Numbered from the stretch's first letter, positions 17,784-27,258 are shown. The stretch: 51,825 nucleotides of DNA from Acidobacteriaceae bacterium (GCA_030041515.1 JASHNS010000076.1:1-51825), one strand, 5' to 3'. A program made the numbers and translations. Notes: a model not told the origin generated them from the letters alone.

Positions 17784-18579
17784 TCTGGTGGATCGCGCCC
17801 GCGCGGCGGTGACGGAGCGCGCGGAACTGCCCGGCATGAGCCTGCTCGAGCACCTGCAGGAGCTGCGCCGCCGGATCATCCATTCCGCGCTGTATATCAT
17901 CGGCGGCTTTTTCATTGCGTGGTATTTCCACGATCGCATTTACGGATTCATGCAGCAGCCGATCACGTGGGCGCTGGCGAAGCACCACATGCCGACGCAG
18001 CTGAATTACTTCAACCCGATCGATCCGTTCAACATGTATCTCGAGATCAGCTTCATGGGAGGCTGCATTCTCGCATGCCCGTTCGTGTTCTACGAGGTCT
18101 GGCTGTTTATTTCGCCGGGGTTATACAAGAACGAGAAGAAGTATGTGGTGCCGTTCATGACGGCAACGGTCCTGCTGTTTCTGGCCGGAGCGTACTTTGG
18201 GTACCGATGGGTGTATCCGGGGTCACTGGACTTCCTGCTCAGCTTCAACAAGGATTTCCGGCCAATGATCGAGATCAACGAGTACACCAGCCTTTTTCTG
18301 ACGGTGATTCTCGGGCTGGGACTGACGTTCGAGCTGCCGATTCTGGTGATGTTTCTCTCTCTTTTTGGAATCGTGAGTCCAAGATTCTTATGGAAGAACA
18401 TTCGTTACGCCGTCCTGCTGATTTTCATCATCGCAGCCATCATTACGCCGACCTCCGACATTCTGACGATGTGCGTGTTCGCCAGCCCCATGCTGGTGCT
18501 GTACGTGCTGAGCATCGGAGTGTCGTGGTTCGTGCATCCGGCGACGCGCAGAAAGCGCGCGGCGAAGGCGGCCCAATGA
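17776..18579 (+). CDS. tatC: Twin-arginine translocase subunit TatC
   Basis: 267 residues with six predicted membrane helices. TatC is the receptor for twin-arginine signal peptides. MSLLEHLQELRRRIIHSALY is the conserved N-terminal segment with the glutamate-rich patch. FNMYLEISFMGGCILACPFV, YEVWLFISPGLYKNEKKYV and FELPILVMFLSLFGIVS are signature blocks. A basic tail (RRKRAAKAAQ) follows the last helix. It overlaps tatA/B upstream, and the ATGA at its stop is shared with the start of the next gene. Confidence 0.96.
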   Translation: MVDLVDRARAAVTERAELPGMSLLEHLQELRRRIIHSALYIIGGFFIAWYFHDRIYGFMQQPITWALAKHHMPTQLNYFNPIDPFNMYLEISFMGGCILACPFVFYEVWLFISPGLYKNEKKYVVPFMTATVLLFLAGAYFGYRWVYPGSLDFLLSFNKDFRPMIEINEYTSLFLTVILGLGLTFELPILVMFLSLFGIVSPRFLWKNIRYAVLLIFIIAAIITPTSDILTMCVFASPMLVLYVLSIGVSWFVHPATRRKRAAKAAQ

Positions 18580-19517
18580 GGCGAGGCGCCGTGGCTCGCA
18601 GCTGTCTCTGCCTCATTGCCGCGCTGGCGCTGGCTCTTCCCGGTTGCCCGTGCGCGCGAGCACAGGCGGGTGCGCAGTTCCAGAATCTGCCGCGCTTTGA
18701 CGGAGCGCGGGCGCTCGCATATACGAAGCAGTTTGTGGACTTTGCGGGGCCGCGGTGGGTGGGCAGCCCTGGCCATGCCCGCGCCGAACAGTTCCTCAAG
18801 GACCAGTTCCGCCACGACGATCTGGTGGAAGACACCTTCGTCGCGAAGACGCCGATCGGTCCGCTGACGATGCACAACTTTATCGTGAAGTTTCCGGGCA
18901 AGAAGGACGGGATCATCGTCGTCGCGTCGCATTACGACACGAATTATCCGCTCCGGAACATCCACTATGTTGGCGCAAACGATGGAGGGTCGACGACGGG
19001 TTTGCTGATCGAGATGGCGAACTACTTTCGTGGAAAACCGAACAACGGCTACAGCGTGTGGCTGGTCTTCACCGACGGCGAAGAGGCGATCAAGGGGTGG
19101 ACAGATTCGGATTCCGCATACGGCTCGAAGCAACTGGCGGCGATGTGGGCTAAGGACGGAACGCTGAAGAAGATCAGGGCATTTCTGCTGGCTGACATGC
19201 TCGGAGATAAGGACCTGGATATCACCCGGGATATGAATTCCACCCCGTGGCTGGAGGACCTTGTGTACAAGGCGGCGTCGGAGTACGGATGGCAATCGTT
19301 CTTCTTCCAGTCGAAGATGTACGTCGGCGACGACCACACGCCATTCCTGCAGCGCGGGGTGCCCTGCGCGGACCTGATCGATTTCGATTACGGGTACAAC
19401 AACTCCTACTGGCATACGGCGCAGGACACGCTGGACAAGCTTGGCGCGCAGAGCCTGACCATCTCGGGAGACACTTTGCTGGAGACGATTCGCCTGCTGG
19501 ACGAGGGAGAGAAGTAA
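18576..19517 (+). CDS. Secreted M28-family protein, glutaminyl-peptide cyclotransferase-like
   Basis: 313 residues from the ATG at 18576, which overlaps the tatC stop. The signal peptide is RSCLCLIAALALALPGCPCA; a cysteine after LPG could be lipidated, though proline at -2 is unusual. The zinc-ligand blocks are ASHYDTN, GANDGGSTTG, FTDGEEAIKGW and SYWHTAQDTLD. DSAYGSKQLA and DDHTPFLQRGVPCADLIDF resemble animal and bacterial glutaminyl cyclases more than aminopeptidases, so N-terminal pyroglutamate formation is the better guess. An aminopeptidase role cannot be ruled out. The signal has no RR motif, so the link to the Tat genes is positional only. Confidence 0.85.
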   Translation: MRRGAVARSCLCLIAALALALPGCPCARAQAGAQFQNLPRFDGARALAYTKQFVDFAGPRWVGSPGHARAEQFLKDQFRHDDLVEDTFVAKTPIGPLTMHNFIVKFPGKKDGIIVVASHYDTNYPLRNIHYVGANDGGSTTGLLIEMANYFRGKPNNGYSVWLVFTDGEEAIKGWTDSDSAYGSKQLAAMWAKDGTLKKIRAFLLADMLGDKDLDITRDMNSTPWLEDLVYKAASEYGWQSFFFQSKMYVGDDHTPFLQRGVPCADLIDFDYGYNNSYWHTAQDTLDKLGAQSLTISGDTLLETIRLLDEGEK

Positions 19518-19548
19518 CTCCAGGAGCCCGATCGTCGATCATCGCGCG

Positions 19549-20439
19549 ATGCCTACCCACTGGCTCGGATTCTTCGTTCTGATTGCCGCACTGACGGTGG
19601 TGGATCTGTTCGTGCTGCAGCGCCGGAACCGGCCGGCATCGCTGCGCATGGCCTGGCTGTGGACGGGATTTCTGGCCGTCCTTGCCTGCGGATTTGCCGG
19701 GTGGATCGGGACGACGAGCGGCCGGCAGCACGGAGTGGAGTTTCTGACCGGCTACGTGATCGAAGCGTCGCTCAGCATCGATAATCTTTTCGTCTTCTTC
19801 GTTCTCTTTCGGTCGCTGCACCTCGATGCGCGCCAGCAGCACCAGGTACTTTTGTGGGGCATCCTCGGGGCGGTCGTACTGCGTGGCGCGCTGATCCTCG
19901 CCGGAACGGCGCTTCTGGCCCACTTTGGGTGGGTCGAGTATGTCTTTGGAGCGATCCTCGGCGCCGCCGCGCTGCGGCTGCTGGTCTACCGGCCCAGCGC
20001 ATCGCGAACCCGGGGTCCGGTGGCGTGGGTTCAGGCATGTTGCCTGCGCTATGCGGGCGGCGGGAGCCTTGCTCTGGCTTCGCTGCTGCTGGTGATCGCC
20101 GCCGTCGAGGCGACCGATTTGCTGTTTGCGCTGGATTCCATCCCAGCGGTGCTGGCGGTTACCCGCGATCCCTGGATCGCCTTCTCGTCGAACATCTTCG
20201 CGGTTCTGGGCCTGCGCTCCCTGTATTTTGCTGTGGCCGGCCTGATGGAGCGTTTCCGCCGTCTGCACTATGCGCTGGCCTGCATTCTGGCGTTTGTCGC
20301 GTTCAAGATGGTCGCGGGTCGCTGGATCCCGGTCTCGGCGCTCGCCTCGCTCGGTGTCATCCTCGGCATCCTGCTCCTGTTTGCCATCCTGAACAGGGTT
20401 CTGCCTGGACAGAGATCGGAGTCGGCGCGGACTTTCTGA
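19549..20439 (+). CDS. TerC/Alx-family integral membrane protein
   Basis: 296 residues with about eight hydrophobic helices. Family motifs are GYVIEASLSIDNLFVFFVLF and VIAAVEATDLLFALDSIPAV, in which the acidic residues inside helices are the supposed metal-ion site. TerC/Alx proteins are linked to tellurite resistance, pH response and manganese export to support metallation of secreted proteins. The start at 19549 matches the first helix. It follows the M28 gene by 31 bases on the same strand. The substrate is not shown by the sequence. Confidence 0.92.
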   Translation: MPTHWLGFFVLIAALTVVDLFVLQRRNRPASLRMAWLWTGFLAVLACGFAGWIGTTSGRQHGVEFLTGYVIEASLSIDNLFVFFVLFRSLHLDARQQHQVLLWGILGAVVLRGALILAGTALLAHFGWVEYVFGAILGAAALRLLVYRPSASRTRGPVAWVQACCLRYAGGGSLALASLLLVIAAVEATDLLFALDSIPAVLAVTRDPWIAFSSNIFAVLGLRSLYFAVAGLMERFRRLHYALACILAFVAFKMVAGRWIPVSALASLGVILGILLLFAILNRVLPGQRSESARTF

Positions 20440-20515
20440 CGTTTGCCTGAGGTTCACGCTTTGGAGTTATAGTCTCTGCATCCGGCCTGCGGCTCACCAT
20501 CAGGGAGAACAAAGG

Positions 20516-21160
20516 ATGAAGATCGGCGTACTCGGTTCCGGCGTCGTCGCGCAGACACTCGCTGCGGGGTTTCTGAAGTACGGCTACGAAACGATGATTG
20601 GCACGCGCGAGGCGGCAAAGCTGGCAGAATGGAAAGCCGCGAATCCGCGGGCGCGCCTGGGCAGCTTCAGCGAGGCGGCAACATTCGGTGAAGTGCTTCT
20701 TCTTGCCGTCAAGGGGACCGCGGCAGTGGAGGCTTTGCGCCTGGCGGGGAGTGCTCATCTTGCCGGGAAGACCGTCATCGACGCATGCAACCCGATTGCC
20801 GACGCACCACCGGATCATGGCGTGCTGAAATTCTTCACCCAGTTCGATCAATCGCTGATGGAGCAGCTACAGCGCGAATTCGCTGACGCGCATTTCGTCA
20901 AGGCGTTCAACTCAGTGGGTAGCGCGCGGATGATGAACCCGCACTACGCCGGCGGGATTCGTCCGACGATGTTCATCTGCGGAAACGACAGCGCGGCGAA
21001 GGCAACGGTTGCAGAGATTTTGGACAAGTTCGGCTGGGAGACTGCGGATATGGGTTCGGTGGAGGCCGCCCGGGCGATTGAGCCGCTGTGCATGCTGTGG
21101 TGCATTCCGGGCTTCACGCGCAACGAGTGGACACACGCGTTCAAATTGCTGCGGCAATAG
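20516..21160 (+). CDS. NADPH-dependent F420 reductase-like dinucleotide-binding protein
   Basis: 214 residues. The Rossmann motif is MKIGVLGSGVVAQTLAAGFL, and GYETMIGTREAAKL supplies the phosphate-binding Thr/Arg expected for NADP. KTVIDACNPIADAPPDHGVL and FVKAFNSVGSARMMNP follow the fold of NPD/FNO-type reductases. No F420 synthesis genes are in view, so the true substrate may not be F420. AAAGG lies just upstream of the ATG. It converges with nadB across 12 bases. Confidence 0.85.
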   Translation: MKIGVLGSGVVAQTLAAGFLKYGYETMIGTREAAKLAEWKAANPRARLGSFSEAATFGEVLLLAVKGTAAVEALRLAGSAHLAGKTVIDACNPIADAPPDHGVLKFFTQFDQSLMEQLQREFADAHFVKAFNSVGSARMMNPHYAGGIRPTMFICGNDSAAKATVAEILDKFGWETADMGSVEAARAIEPLCMLWCIPGFTRNEWTHAFKLLRQ

Positions 21161-21172
21161 GCAGCAACGCGA

Positions 21173-22744
21173 TCAGAAATCACGAAATTCGACTTCCCTG
21201 CTCCTGCTAAGAACCGAATGGCCGCCGAAGTGGACATCGTCGCGCGCCGGGAAATCGTTGCGGTAGTGCGCGCCGCGGCTTTCTTTGCGAGCCAGCGCTG
21301 CGGCGACAATCAGTTGGCCGATGCTTTGGAGATTGCGAAGCTCCAGGGCGAGGCGACCGGCCGCGTCTGTAATTTCCATGGAGGCAAGCTCTCTCTGCGC
21401 CTGTTGCAGACCGTGAGCGTCACGCAGTAAAGCGGCCTTTTCCCACATGGTGCGCTGCAACTTGTCGCGCGTCGCGGCCAGCGATTCGACCGCAGGCCGG
21501 GCGGCTTCGCTCACGGGAAAGATGCGCGTATTGCTGTGCATTTTGAGGGCTGCATCCTCCATGGCTTCCGCGGCGCGCGCGCCGAAGACCAGTCCCTCCA
21601 GCAGAGAATTGCTGGCGAGACGGTTGGCGCCATGGACGCCGGTGCAGGCGGCCTCGCCGGCAGCAAACAAGCGGGGGACGGAGGTACGGCCATCCACGTC
21701 CGTGCGGATGCCGCCCATGAGGTAGTGGGCTGCGGGGCGAACCGGGATCAGGTCCGTGCGCAGGTGGAGGCGGTGCTGAGCCAGGAACTTCGAGATGCCG
21801 GGAAAGCGGGTGGCGGGATCGATGTTCGTCACGTGGCGCATGTCGAGGTAGACGGGGAGCGCTTCGCCGTTCGCGCCCAGTCCCTCGCGTGTGATGGCCC
21901 GGGCCACGACGTCGCGAGGCGCGAGCTCAAGGAGAGGATGATAGCGCTGCATGAACCGCTCGCCGCCGGCATTGCGCAGGTATGCGCCCTCGCCGCGCAG
22001 CGCCTCGGAGAGGAGAAAGCGGGGCACGCCGGGAAGGCTGAGAGCGGTGGGATGGAACTGATAGAACTCCATGTCGGCGATCTCGGCGCCGGCACGCCAC
22101 GCCATCGCGATGCCATCGCCGGTGGCGACAGCGGGATTGGTCGTATCGCTGTAGACCTGGCCCGCGCCGCCGCTGGCGAGGAGGACGGCGCGCGCCGGGA
22201 TGGGACGCACGCGGCCCTCGCGATCCAGCAGCGTGACGCCGGCGACCTCGCCATCGTTCATCAGCAGGTCGACGGTTGTGGACCATTCCTGCAGCTGGAT
22301 GGTATCCATGGCGCGCGCATGGCGGAGCAGCGAGCGGGCAATCTCCGCGCCGGTGGCGTCGCCGTGAGCATGGAGGATGCGATTGCGGCTGTGGGCGCCT
22401 TCGCGCGTGAGCATCAGGCGGCCGTTCTCGCGATCGAACTCCGTTCCCCAGCGCAGCAGCTCATCCACGCGCCGCGGACCCTCTTCCACCAGCACGCGGG
22501 CGGCCTGGCGGTTCACGAGGCCGTCGCCCGCGTTCACGGTGTCGTCGAGATGCAGGGCCACGTCTTCTTCGCCGCTCATCGCGACGGCGATGCCGCCCTG
22601 CGCGTAATGCGTGTTTGATTCGGCCAGCGCCTCTTTGGTGACGACGCGCACGCGCGCGCCAGCGTTCGCCAGGCCAATTGCGGCGCGCAGGCCGGCGACG
22701 CCCGCGCCCACAATGAGGAAATCCGGTTCCTGCGTATCCGCCAT
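21173..22744 (-). CDS. nadB: L-aspartate oxidase
   Basis: 523 residues. NadB is a flavoprotein that oxidises aspartate to iminoaspartate for NadA. The FAD motif is DFLIVGAGVAGLRAAIGLAN. NTHYAQGGIAVAMSGEED, TREGAHSRNRILHAHGDATG and GVHGANRLASNSLLEGLVFG are signature blocks, and the C-terminal three-helix domain is present. It is the last gene of a minus-strand series (GH36, AgaR-like regulator, amidohydrolase, nadB) with 59 bases after the amidohydrolase. Its place among sugar genes, apart from nadA, is unusual. Confidence 0.97.
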   Translation of the reverse strand: MADTQEPDFLIVGAGVAGLRAAIGLANAGARVRVVTKEALAESNTHYAQGGIAVAMSGEEDVALHLDDTVNAGDGLVNRQAARVLVEEGPRRVDELLRWGTEFDRENGRLMLTREGAHSRNRILHAHGDATGAEIARSLLRHARAMDTIQLQEWSTTVDLLMNDGEVAGVTLLDREGRVRPIPARAVLLASGGAGQVYSDTTNPAVATGDGIAMAWRAGAEIADMEFYQFHPTALSLPGVPRFLLSEALRGEGAYLRNAGGERFMQRYHPLLELAPRDVVARAITREGLGANGEALPVYLDMRHVTNIDPATRFPGISKFLAQHRLHLRTDLIPVRPAAHYLMGGIRTDVDGRTSVPRLFAAGEAACTGVHGANRLASNSLLEGLVFGARAAEAMEDAALKMHSNTRIFPVSEAARPAVESLAATRDKLQRTMWEKAALLRDAHGLQQAQRELASMEITDAAGRLALELRNLQSIGQLIVAAALARKESRGAHYRNDFPARDDVHFGGHSVLSRSREVEFRDF

Positions 22745-22803
22745 TCTCTCTCAGGCTATCGCAGGTTGGGCCGCCGCGAGGCCTGCAGAGCGATGCCAGG
22801 CTC

Positions 22804-23868
22804 TCAGCGAGAAGCGAGCAGACGCAGCGCGTTCTCGCGGTAGACCTTCTTCAGCACATCGGCGGGAAGGCCGAGGCCGTAGATGCTCCATCGGCCCTGG
22901 CGCGAGGCGTGGGTCGGGTATTCGAAGTACTCGTCGTTTGTCTCCAGAAATCGGAAATAAAGCCGGTACATAGATTCCTCGGGCAAGAGATCGGCGCCGA
23001 AGAGAATGCGATCGGCATAGCGGAGGAAAAATTCTCGCGCGGTGAAAGGCTGCCGGCCCAGTTCCGAAGCGCGGGCGCTGATATCCACGTACACGTTCGG
23101 GAAGGTATCCAGCATGTGGGCCGCGCGGGCCAGATTTTCGCTGCTGCCGGCGACGTGCGCGCCGACGAAGGTCGTATTCGGATGACGGGCAAAGACGCGG
23201 TCCCGCTGCCGCAGCAGCTCCTCTTTGGAATACTGCGATCCGTAAAAGCTCCAGTCGGGGTGCGCGGCAAGCTCTTCGTAGCGCTCGTTGGTTTCGTCGA
23301 TGGGCAGGAAGAACGCGTCTGGGTCGGCGGTGTGAAACATCACCGGGATGCCGAGATCGGCGGCCTTGTCGAAGATGGGCGCGAGGCTCTCGTCGTCGAT
23401 GCGGACGAGGTTGCCGTCGGGCCCACGGAGGGTGAGGCCAAGATCCTTCCAGAACTTGATGCCGACGGCGCCGCGCTCGACCTGGCGCTCGAGAACGTCG
23501 CAGGAGCGCTGCGCGAAGCCGGGCTCACCAACGCCGGTCCAATCCATCCAGCCGATGGTTGAGAAGCGGTGCGGGTCGGCCGCGCGAAATTTGTCGATCA
23601 TAGACAGCGCGTCGCTGCCGGTGCGCATGGTGATGTTGACGATGCGCTCGATGCCGCATGCGTCCATGACGCGCAGGACGCTGGACGGCTCCATCGAATC
23701 GAGGTGATTGTGGTAATCGATCGCGGGAAATCGGGGCCGGTCGATGTGGTGCTGGGCGGTGCGGAGCATGGAACGCGGGCGAAAGGCGCTGAGCGGCAGG
23801 GCGACTTCGGCCCTGGCTGAGACCAGGGCGACAAACTTGTCCAGCTGAGGCGGATTGTCCTCGCTCAT
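22804..23868 (-). CDS. Amidohydrolase_2-type metal-dependent hydrolase
   Basis: 354 residues of TIM-barrel type. Likely metal and catalytic residues are AIDYHNHLDS (HxH), GIKFWKDLG (Lys), VMFHTADPDAF (His), FVGAHVAGSSE (His) and DRILFGADLLPEES (Asp). This family contains decarboxylases and hydrolases, including lactonases, so the reaction cannot be named. The start overlaps the DeoR-type regulator stop by 4 bases (ATGA), so the two are coupled. By context it may act on a sugar acid or lactone. It is not of the NagA/AgaA deacetylase type by its motifs. No signal peptide. Confidence 0.88.
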   Translation of the reverse strand: MSEDNPPQLDKFVALVSARAEVALPLSAFRPRSMLRTAQHHIDRPRFPAIDYHNHLDSMEPSSVLRVMDACGIERIVNITMRTGSDALSMIDKFRAADPHRFSTIGWMDWTGVGEPGFAQRSCDVLERQVERGAVGIKFWKDLGLTLRGPDGNLVRIDDESLAPIFDKAADLGIPVMFHTADPDAFFLPIDETNERYEELAAHPDWSFYGSQYSKEELLRQRDRVFARHPNTTFVGAHVAGSSENLARAAHMLDTFPNVYVDISARASELGRQPFTAREFFLRYADRILFGADLLPEESMYRLYFRFLETNDEYFEYPTHASRQGRWSIYGLGLPADVLKKVYRENALRLLASR

Positions 23869-24677
23869 ACCAGGATCAGTTCCACATTCTGGCTGCGCAG
23901 GGCTTCTTCGGCCTCGCGCGGAATGTTGTGGTCGGTAATCACGGCGTGGATGGCGGAGGTGGGGACGATACGCGACAGAGAGCGGCGGTTGAACTTGGTG
24001 GAGTCGCAGACGACGACCACGCGCCGGGAGGCTTTGACCATGGCGCGATTGACACGCGATTCGAGAAAGTTCGGAGTGGTGATGCCGGTCTCCACATCGA
24101 AGCCGTCAACGCCGAGAAAGAGGATGTCGGCGTGCATCTCGTCCAGAACATCCTCCGCCAGCGGACCGACCAGGGAAAAGGAATTTTTGCGAAGAGTACC
24201 GCCAATGAGGATCACTTCAAAGGGCGTGTTGGTGAGTTCTGCGGCAATATTGACGGCGTTGGTGATGAGGGTAAGCTGCGAAAACCTTTTGAGCGCGTGG
24301 CCTACAGCGCTGGTGGTGGTGCCGGAATCGAGCATGACGCACTGGCCCTCCTGCACCATCTTCGCCGCGGCCTCAGCGATCCGATGCTTTTCCTGGGAGT
24401 GCTGTTTTTGTTTTTCCTGGAGCGAGGGATCGAAGAGCGCACCGGACTGGATGCGAATGGCACCGCCGTGACTGCGCTGCGCGAGGCCGCGAGACTGGAG
24501 GTATTCGAGATCCTTGCGGATGGTGATCTGCGAAATGCCGAGGGTACGGGACAAGTCGCCCACCAACACGCGGCCTTCGCTCTGCACCAGCGAAAGGATA
24601 TGGCGGCGGCGCTCGTCAATCAGCATCTGGCTGCTCTGTGCGGCGCTGCGGCTGCCCGATCTGGACTTCTTTGCCAT
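23865..24677 (-). CDS. DeoR-family transcriptional regulator, AgaR-like
   Basis: 270 residues from the ATG at 24677; an ATG at 24701 would add 8 residues, and further upstream codons run into the GH36 gene. The winged helix-turn-helix is LVGDLSRTLGISQITIRKDL followed by LEYLQSRGLAQRSHGGA. The C-terminal sugar-phosphate sensor domain has MLDSGTTTSAVGHAL, LTLITNAVNIAAEL, LIGGTLRKNSFSLVG and LGVDGFDVETGITTPNFLES, a string I associate with AgaR (N-acetylgalactosamine/galactosamine repressor). An AgaR-box-like site lies at 27259-27273. It follows the GH36 gene by 82 bases and overlaps the amidohydrolase start. Confidence 0.92.
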   Translation of the reverse strand: MAKKSRSGSRSAAQSSQMLIDERRRHILSLVQSEGRVLVGDLSRTLGISQITIRKDLEYLQSRGLAQRSHGGAIRIQSGALFDPSLQEKQKQHSQEKHRIAEAAAKMVQEGQCVMLDSGTTTSAVGHALKRFSQLTLITNAVNIAAELTNTPFEVILIGGTLRKNSFSLVGPLAEDVLDEMHADILFLGVDGFDVETGITTPNFLESRVNRAMVKASRRVVVVCDSTKFNRRSLSRIVPTSAIHAVITDHNIPREAEEALRSQNVELILV

Positions 24678-24759
24678 GGCAGGATCCCGGCCCTCCCTCA
24701 TCTCGATTCCATCTTCGGCATGATAACGATTCGCGATCCGCAGCGCCACAACACGTGAC

Positions 24760-27225
24760 TCACTGAGGGCGACGAATGTCTGCGGGGTTGAAGACTGTGG
24801 ACATGTGCCCGGTGATGTGCACCAGGAAATGCTGCACGGCTTCGCGGCCATCGATGCCGCGCGCCGTCAGCGTGACGGTGTAGTCGCCCGGTTCCGTCCA
24901 GGTGTGATCCGGCGCGGCGCTCTCCGCGCTGATGCCGTCTCCAAAACCCCAGCGCCATGCGACAACCGGCTCAGTATCCACAGCGGTTGCGGTGAAGCTC
25001 AGCGTTTCACCAGCGTTGCCGCTGTCTGGACGCTTCACTGTGACCTCGGGCAGCGCCGCGGCAACGTCATCGTCGATGAATTTCAGCATGCGCACACCCT
25101 GGGGCGGAACCGTGACTTGCACGGCATTTCGCTGCAGATCGGCGTGGGCCGCCGGATCGAGGACAGGGAGGATGCTGTAATGCGCGGCGGGCGACAGGCC
25201 GAGCCGGGACAAGGAAATCGCGTGCGGCCGCGCCCGCGTGGTCCAGTTGAAGACGGTCAGGATGCTCTGCCGCGGGGATTCCCTGAGGAAAAAGATGCTC
25301 GGCTGGCCGTCCGCCTGGTCATAGTCCATGAGATCCACGGGGGTGGAGGCGCGGCTGAGATGCACCATGTCCAGGAGGTCTGGATTTTCTAGCAACATCA
25401 GGCGATCGGGGGTATTTTGCAGTGAAGGCAGGTTGTCGCCGATTTCGAACATGCCGCCGGCCACCGCCGCCAGGGCAATGGCCGCGCGCGATGCGTTGAG
25501 AGTCGCCGGCGTGGAACTCTCATGCCAGCTTTGGTCGGAGATGGTCTGGGTTGAAATGGAAAAGGCATCGGGATCGGAGACGAAGAAGTTGCGATCCATG
25601 TAGTAGCGCGCGGCGATTCCGGGCGCAGCTTCTTTCGTGGCATCGAAGGTGTGCCCGGTATCCTGCGAAATGCGCCCATAGTCGACGTAGCCGACGGGAT
25701 TCAGCATGACGCTGCCGTCCTTATCCAGCCATACGTTGTCGCCGACCGCCTGGCGAATGATCTCCAGCCCGATTCGCTGCGCCTGCATGGCGGTGGTATT
25801 GGGCGTGTAGCGATAGCCCTCGATGGCGCTGTCATCCATGAAATCCAGCTTGAAATAGTGGATGCCCCAGTCGTGCGCCATGGTGGAGTACGTCTGGTGG
25901 AGGTACGCCTGGGCTCCCGGATTTGTGGTGTCGAGCATGTAGAGCTGATCTTTGCCGGCATCGACAGTGCCGGCCGGAATCGGTTGCCCCTGCGCATTCT
26001 TCACCAACCAGCCGGGATGGTGCTGGTAAACCCAGGAGCGCAGCGAGACCTCGAAGGGCGCGGTCCAGATGCCGGGTGTGAGCCCGAGTCCGTGGATTTT
26101 GTATTCAAGACGGCGCATTCCACCGGGGAAGAGCGTCGCGTTGGGAGTGGTGTACTCGCCGCGCGCGTATTGATATCCCTCGTCGATGTGAACGACGTCG
26201 TAGCCGTACGATTTGAGGTGCTGGGCCTCCCATTCAGCGTTGGTGAGGGCTGCGCCCTGGTTGAGCCCGAAGTAAAACGCGGTCCAGCTCCACCAGCCCA
26301 TGAGGGGCGGGGCCGTCGTACGGGCGTGGTGAATCCTGCGAATGAGAGCACCGTAGGTCTCCAGCTGGTGATGATAATCGTGGCTTACGCTCAGGAGCAT
26401 GCGCTCGGAATCCATGGTTCCACCCGGTGGAAGCGGCAGGCTGAGATCGATCTGGTCTTCGGGCGGCGAATCCTGAAGCGAGTTTTCCTTTTCCATCTCG
26501 GTGGTTCCGGTGGAATCCACCTCGTAGGAAGAGATCGCCGGATTTTTTCCGGAGGCAGGCCCGATGTGAAGACGCAGAATCGTCAGGAAGCGGTCCGAGG
26601 TCAACGCGCCGAGGAAGAGGCTTTCGCGGCTCTGACGGTTGTAGATCAGCTGGCTGCCTACCGCCCTGTGCATCCCATGATCCGCGTCAGCCAGGTCGCG
26701 AATCTGCATGGCCGGGCGGTCTTCGCTGAAGCTGTCAGACAGCACTCGTTCGTCTGCGGAGGGAGCGCCGAGATCGATGAGGTCTGCGCCGGTGGCATCC
26801 ACGACGCGAATGGCCTGCACATGGATGGTATGGCCCGAATTGTTCACCACAGATACCTGCAGCTCGGCAAAGGGTGCGCTGAGGAAAGCTCGGAGCCGGT
26901 ACTCGAGTTGCGGCTCGGCAGCAAGGCCGGACCAGGTCACCTGCCATTCCGTGGCTGCGCCGAAGTCGCCCTGCACGCTGGTCTGCCGGACCCTGTGCGT
27001 TGGATAATCCTGCGAGCGCACCCAGCGTCCATTGACCTGAGCGGCTACACCCGCGACAAGCACGGGCCTGGAGGCGCCGGGAAGCCCCACGAGATACTGA
27101 CCACTGGGCGCGACCGTCGCCACGAACTGTTGACCGTGGGCGACGGCGAAGCCGGTGGAGAGAGAGGCAATGGCCACGAGGGGTGCGATGTACCTCAGGC
27201 GTCTGCTGAGCAGCACGTGTCTCAC
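24760..27225 (-). CDS. Secreted GH36-type alpha-galactosidase with C-terminal PKD domain
   Basis: 821 residues. The signal peptide is in the first 32 (RYIAPLVAIASLSTGFAVAH). An N-terminal beta domain (about 40-290) precedes the TIM barrel with MGWWSWTAFYFGLNQG, YGYDVVHIDEGYQYARGEYT and IHYFKLDFMDDS, whose aspartate after KL is the probable nucleophile; FFVSDPDAFSIS supplies the acid/base. The C-terminal segment VAWRWGFGDGISAES plus HTWTEPGDYTVTLTA is a PKD domain (about 730-805), probably for polysaccharide binding. Clan GH-D includes alpha-galactosidases and alpha-N-acetylgalactosaminidases; the AgaR/AgaS context favours the latter possibility, by inference. It is the first gene of its minus-strand series. 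Confidence 0.9.
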   Translation of the reverse strand: MRHVLLSRRLRYIAPLVAIASLSTGFAVAHGQQFVATVAPSGQYLVGLPGASRPVLVAGVAAQVNGRWVRSQDYPTHRVRQTSVQGDFGAATEWQVTWSGLAAEPQLEYRLRAFLSAPFAELQVSVVNNSGHTIHVQAIRVVDATGADLIDLGAPSADERVLSDSFSEDRPAMQIRDLADADHGMHRAVGSQLIYNRQSRESLFLGALTSDRFLTILRLHIGPASGKNPAISSYEVDSTGTTEMEKENSLQDSPPEDQIDLSLPLPPGGTMDSERMLLSVSHDYHHQLETYGALIRRIHHARTTAPPLMGWWSWTAFYFGLNQGAALTNAEWEAQHLKSYGYDVVHIDEGYQYARGEYTTPNATLFPGGMRRLEYKIHGLGLTPGIWTAPFEVSLRSWVYQHHPGWLVKNAQGQPIPAGTVDAGKDQLYMLDTTNPGAQAYLHQTYSTMAHDWGIHYFKLDFMDDSAIEGYRYTPNTTAMQAQRIGLEIIRQAVGDNVWLDKDGSVMLNPVGYVDYGRISQDTGHTFDATKEAAPGIAARYYMDRNFFVSDPDAFSISTQTISDQSWHESSTPATLNASRAAIALAAVAGGMFEIGDNLPSLQNTPDRLMLLENPDLLDMVHLSRASTPVDLMDYDQADGQPSIFFLRESPRQSILTVFNWTTRARPHAISLSRLGLSPAAHYSILPVLDPAAHADLQRNAVQVTVPPQGVRMLKFIDDDVAAALPEVTVKRPDSGNAGETLSFTATAVDTEPVVAWRWGFGDGISAESAAPDHTWTEPGDYTVTLTARGIDGREAVQHFLVHITGHMSTVFNPADIRRPQ

Positions 27226-27258
27226 GTGGACACTCCTCCGAAGATGTTTCCTGCTGGA

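Noticed and set aside
17919-18575. N-terminal extension of the M28 protein frame into tatC
   Set aside because: The extension is out-of-frame translation of tatC; the signal peptide begins at the ATG at 18576.
24678-24851. N-terminal extension of the DeoR-type regulator into the GH36 gene
   Set aside because: These codons overlap the end of the GH36 frame in another frame and have no DeoR similarity; starts at 24677 or 24701 fit better.
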